Assembly: GCF_000755145.1 (NCBI RefSeq)
Contig: NZ_CP009228.1
Span: 2,527,694-2,591,693 of the forward strand
Direction of reading: 5' to 3'
Source: Treponema putidum
Lineage (GTDB): Bacteria; Spirochaetota; Spirochaetia; Treponematales; Treponemataceae
DNA: 64,000 nt
Positions 63,501 through 64,000 of the stretch are shown here, piece by piece (position 1 is the first letter of the stretch; the number at the start of each line of letters is the position of its first letter). The translations under genes were made by a program, and so were the position numbers. The notes under the pieces are model-generated. The model made no database searches, was not told the DNA's origin, and saw only the letters and a program-made list of their open reading frames with translations.

Positions 63501-63923
63501 TTTTGAAAATATGCGGGCATCTCCTGCGTCGCTACGTAAAAATAAATGCTCAACGTATACCCGATACGCCTCCGCTTTATTTTTACTAGGCTCCTTGTAT
63601 CTGCTCCACCTATTTTCAAAAGCCATTGTTTTTCCGCTTCCTACCGTAAGCGGAAAAACCTCTGATAAGCTGTTTTTATTTAATAATAACTTTCTTTTGG
63701 CGGACTGCTGACACTTGTGTACTATCATAATTATGTAAAAGTACACAAGTGTCAGCATCGCGCTTTTCAGGGCTCCGCTATCGCTTCGGTATCTTTCCGC
63801 AGAAATTACTGCGGAAAGATGTACAGCAAAAGCAATTTGTATAAATTGCTTTTGCTCCCTTTCAATCGCTGTCCGAGAGGTGAGATAGTTGGGTTGTATG
63901 TAAAAGTAAGGTTTTGTTTTCAT
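60528..63923 (-). CDS. Rhs module 1: palindromic leader, long YD-repeat core, zincin-like C-terminus
   Basis: One open frame of 1131 codons. Residues 1-141 are translated palindromic copy G. The Rhs core starts at EVIHDGLGRISYTAKEGEVY and carries many YD repeats (YDDIDRNILTVLPDGHTQRN, YNYDPARRWLKDI, YRYDANGNITAEKDG). The conserved end is FTGKELDEETGLYYYGARYLD ... NPVKYVDPDGR (about 960). The C-terminal about 170 residues (VWAEIDSEIKSIIDKLYND to SELRDKRK) contain IIAEEVVHASD, which resembles a zincin metallopeptidase helix, and LPYKDRPREISAKN. The N-terminal secretion part of a full Rhs protein is missing, replaced by the leader. Confidence 0.8.
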   Translation of the reverse strand: MKTKPYFYIQPNYLTSRTAIEREQKQFIQIAFAVHLSAVISAERYRSDSGALKSAMLTLVYFYIIMIVHKCQQSAKRKLLLNKNSLSEVFPLTVGSGKTMAFENRWSRYKEPSKNKAEAYRVYVEHLFLRSDAGDARIFSKEVIHDGLGRISYTAKEGEVYIDGTENTTQTGWNISSVINYDKAGRKTEEGMPFFYGGNLEQELVNKNSYEALESFYELNNFTTIRNGTKYEYDDIDRNILTVLPDGHTQRNEYSIDASLQITKTTDPLENINISKKDIRGNIKEVERRDKNNTLLTKARYEYSVLGEMLKAYDAKDNLLAVNYDMLGRRISLESLDMGRKEWNYDDKGRLEYENDSVLRSKLASIKYEYDGLDRIIKIDYPFSEDVEYEYGVPGEKGAGEVIRKKDETGETMYSYGLLNEVKVETRTIKRGREFQKPVTAVFNYEADYLGRMQSISYPDGEVLSYSYDKGGQLKGVIGKKGIETYRYVDNILYDEHGQRVYIKYGNGVETRYNYDPARRWLKDIKTENKDKNLVFQKINYNFDAVGNVEGYINTASKYETSQSYSYDNLYQLIKAEGTHKQYGGINPNPDNPHPSNPLHTNKYRQTFAFDIIGNMTNKSSTTNISGGSIGTTDDTKLNYELDYEYDSKYAHRLIRAGTRYYRYDANGNITAEKDGKFSDKEDFTFTYSYFAEHDVYGVDYGFDLEPPEDDPANLESGGTTTGGGIQGGYRRDYTWNERNLLIKSDDKLNTVIYRYGDDGQRALKFTQQSNSETLYFNNFYSVHQVAHEPNHEHGLRVSKHIFVGNSRLVTAMTHADNNGDTTEQTEKRYYYHADHLQSAQFITNPKGEQYEHIEYTPYGELWIEETAPGIDKLPFRFTGKELDEETGLYYYGARYLDPKYSRWLSGDPALNDYIPQAPVNDEAKKHNENLPGMGGVFNTVNLHVYHYAGNNPVKYVDPDGRSVWAEIDSEIKSIIDKLYNDSPTFKKHYDNLLAEKAPNGQKILVTITTDLGKYAGNTVTNDSPVIFEADIETLDNKGNRVNKKMQATTDMVMAININIDLDRVYNKDLPLVDIIAEEVVHASDITKVGSEKWNKIAREENKLPYKDRPREISAKNQVKIILSELRDKRK
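63499..63923 (-). repeat. Palindromic element, copy G (full length)
   Basis: 425 bp, reverse-strand frame MKTKPYFYIQPNYLTSRTAIE to AYRVYVEHLFLRSDAGDARIFSK, continuous with the Rhs core. Stems: GTAAAAATAAA/TTTATTTTTAC (where E and F have GGCAAAAAAGT/ACTTTTTTGCC), TTTTCCGCTT/AAGCGGAAAA, GCTGACACTTGTGTAC/GTACACAAGTGTCAGC (perfect 16 bp), CTTTCCGCAG/CTGCGGAAAG, and AGCAAAAGCAATTT/AAATTGCTTTTGCT. Confidence 0.8.
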
Positions 63924-64000
63924 TTTATCATTTATCTCAACTCAATAATTTTTATAAAAATATTATCAAATTGTATATTCGATTTTATACAACAATTTAA
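63924..64000 (-). promoter_or_regulatory. AT-rich upstream flank shared with copy C
   Basis: ACTCAATAATTTTTATAAAAATATTATCAAA is nearly the same as the flank of copy C (49990-50025). Read on the reverse strand it offers TTGATAATATTTT and TATAAAA, a possible promoter for the palindromic leader and Rhs module. No perfect -35/-10 pair is seen. Confidence 0.35.

Noticed and set aside
45343-63923. CRISPR array
   Set aside because: Repeats are about 430 bp, few, and separated by genes; there are no short spacers and no cas genes.

Overview
The window is a stretch of spirochaete chromosome, most like an oral Treponema of the T. denticola group. That call is an inference from gene content and order: the dnaG-rpoD and mreBCD-mrdA-rodA blocks, AT-rich codon use, and a large YD-repeat (Rhs) locus. 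No database was searched. No rRNA operon or CRISPR array was seen.

Bases 1-24900 are mostly housekeeping. They hold a barrel-like protein cut by the window edge, an aldose epimerase, a PhnD-like lipoprotein and an initiator tRNA with a near-consensus promoter and a terminator. A reverse-strand cell-shape operon follows (TPR protein, mreB, mreC, mreD, PBP2, rodA). Then come the RNase P RNA gene, a reverse-strand zinc-ribbon/rpoD/dnaG block, a ComM/YifB ATPase, a Panacea-type antitoxin with a small partner, a phosphosugar mutase, a DnaQ-like exonuclease, an ABC exporter and oligoendopeptidase F.

Bases 25000-34800 form a defence-type island: a PLD-helicase fusion, a RhuM-family protein and a large Eco57I-type methylase. 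On the opposite strand, pointing back at the methylase, lie a second start-less methylase specificity half, a serine recombinase and a third methylase tail. This looks like a specificity-switching locus or its relic.

Bases 34820-45340 are an envelope-export operon. A TetR regulator with an apparently leaderless promoter precedes a nested palindromic operator that overlaps the -10 of the next promoter. Downstream are an RND/MMPL exporter, two ABC exporters flanking a GNAT acetyltransferase, a LolA-like protein broken at a run of eight A, a small membrane protein and a DUF1302-like outer-membrane barrel.

Bases 45340-64000 are an array of Rhs carboxy-terminal toxin modules and candidate immunity genes, all read on the reverse strand. 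An approximately 430-bp hairpin-rich palindromic element recurs at the module junctions, with four long copies and several partial ones. In the long copies the element stays open in one reading frame from a conserved ATG. It runs in frame into the Rhs core twice, and it starts inside the last codons of the preceding gene three times. A decayed IS5-like element and an EamA transporter with an apparent ATT start interrupt the array. This organisation is the most unusual feature of the window: a cassette system in which a translated palindromic element may act as the joint between swappable toxin ends.
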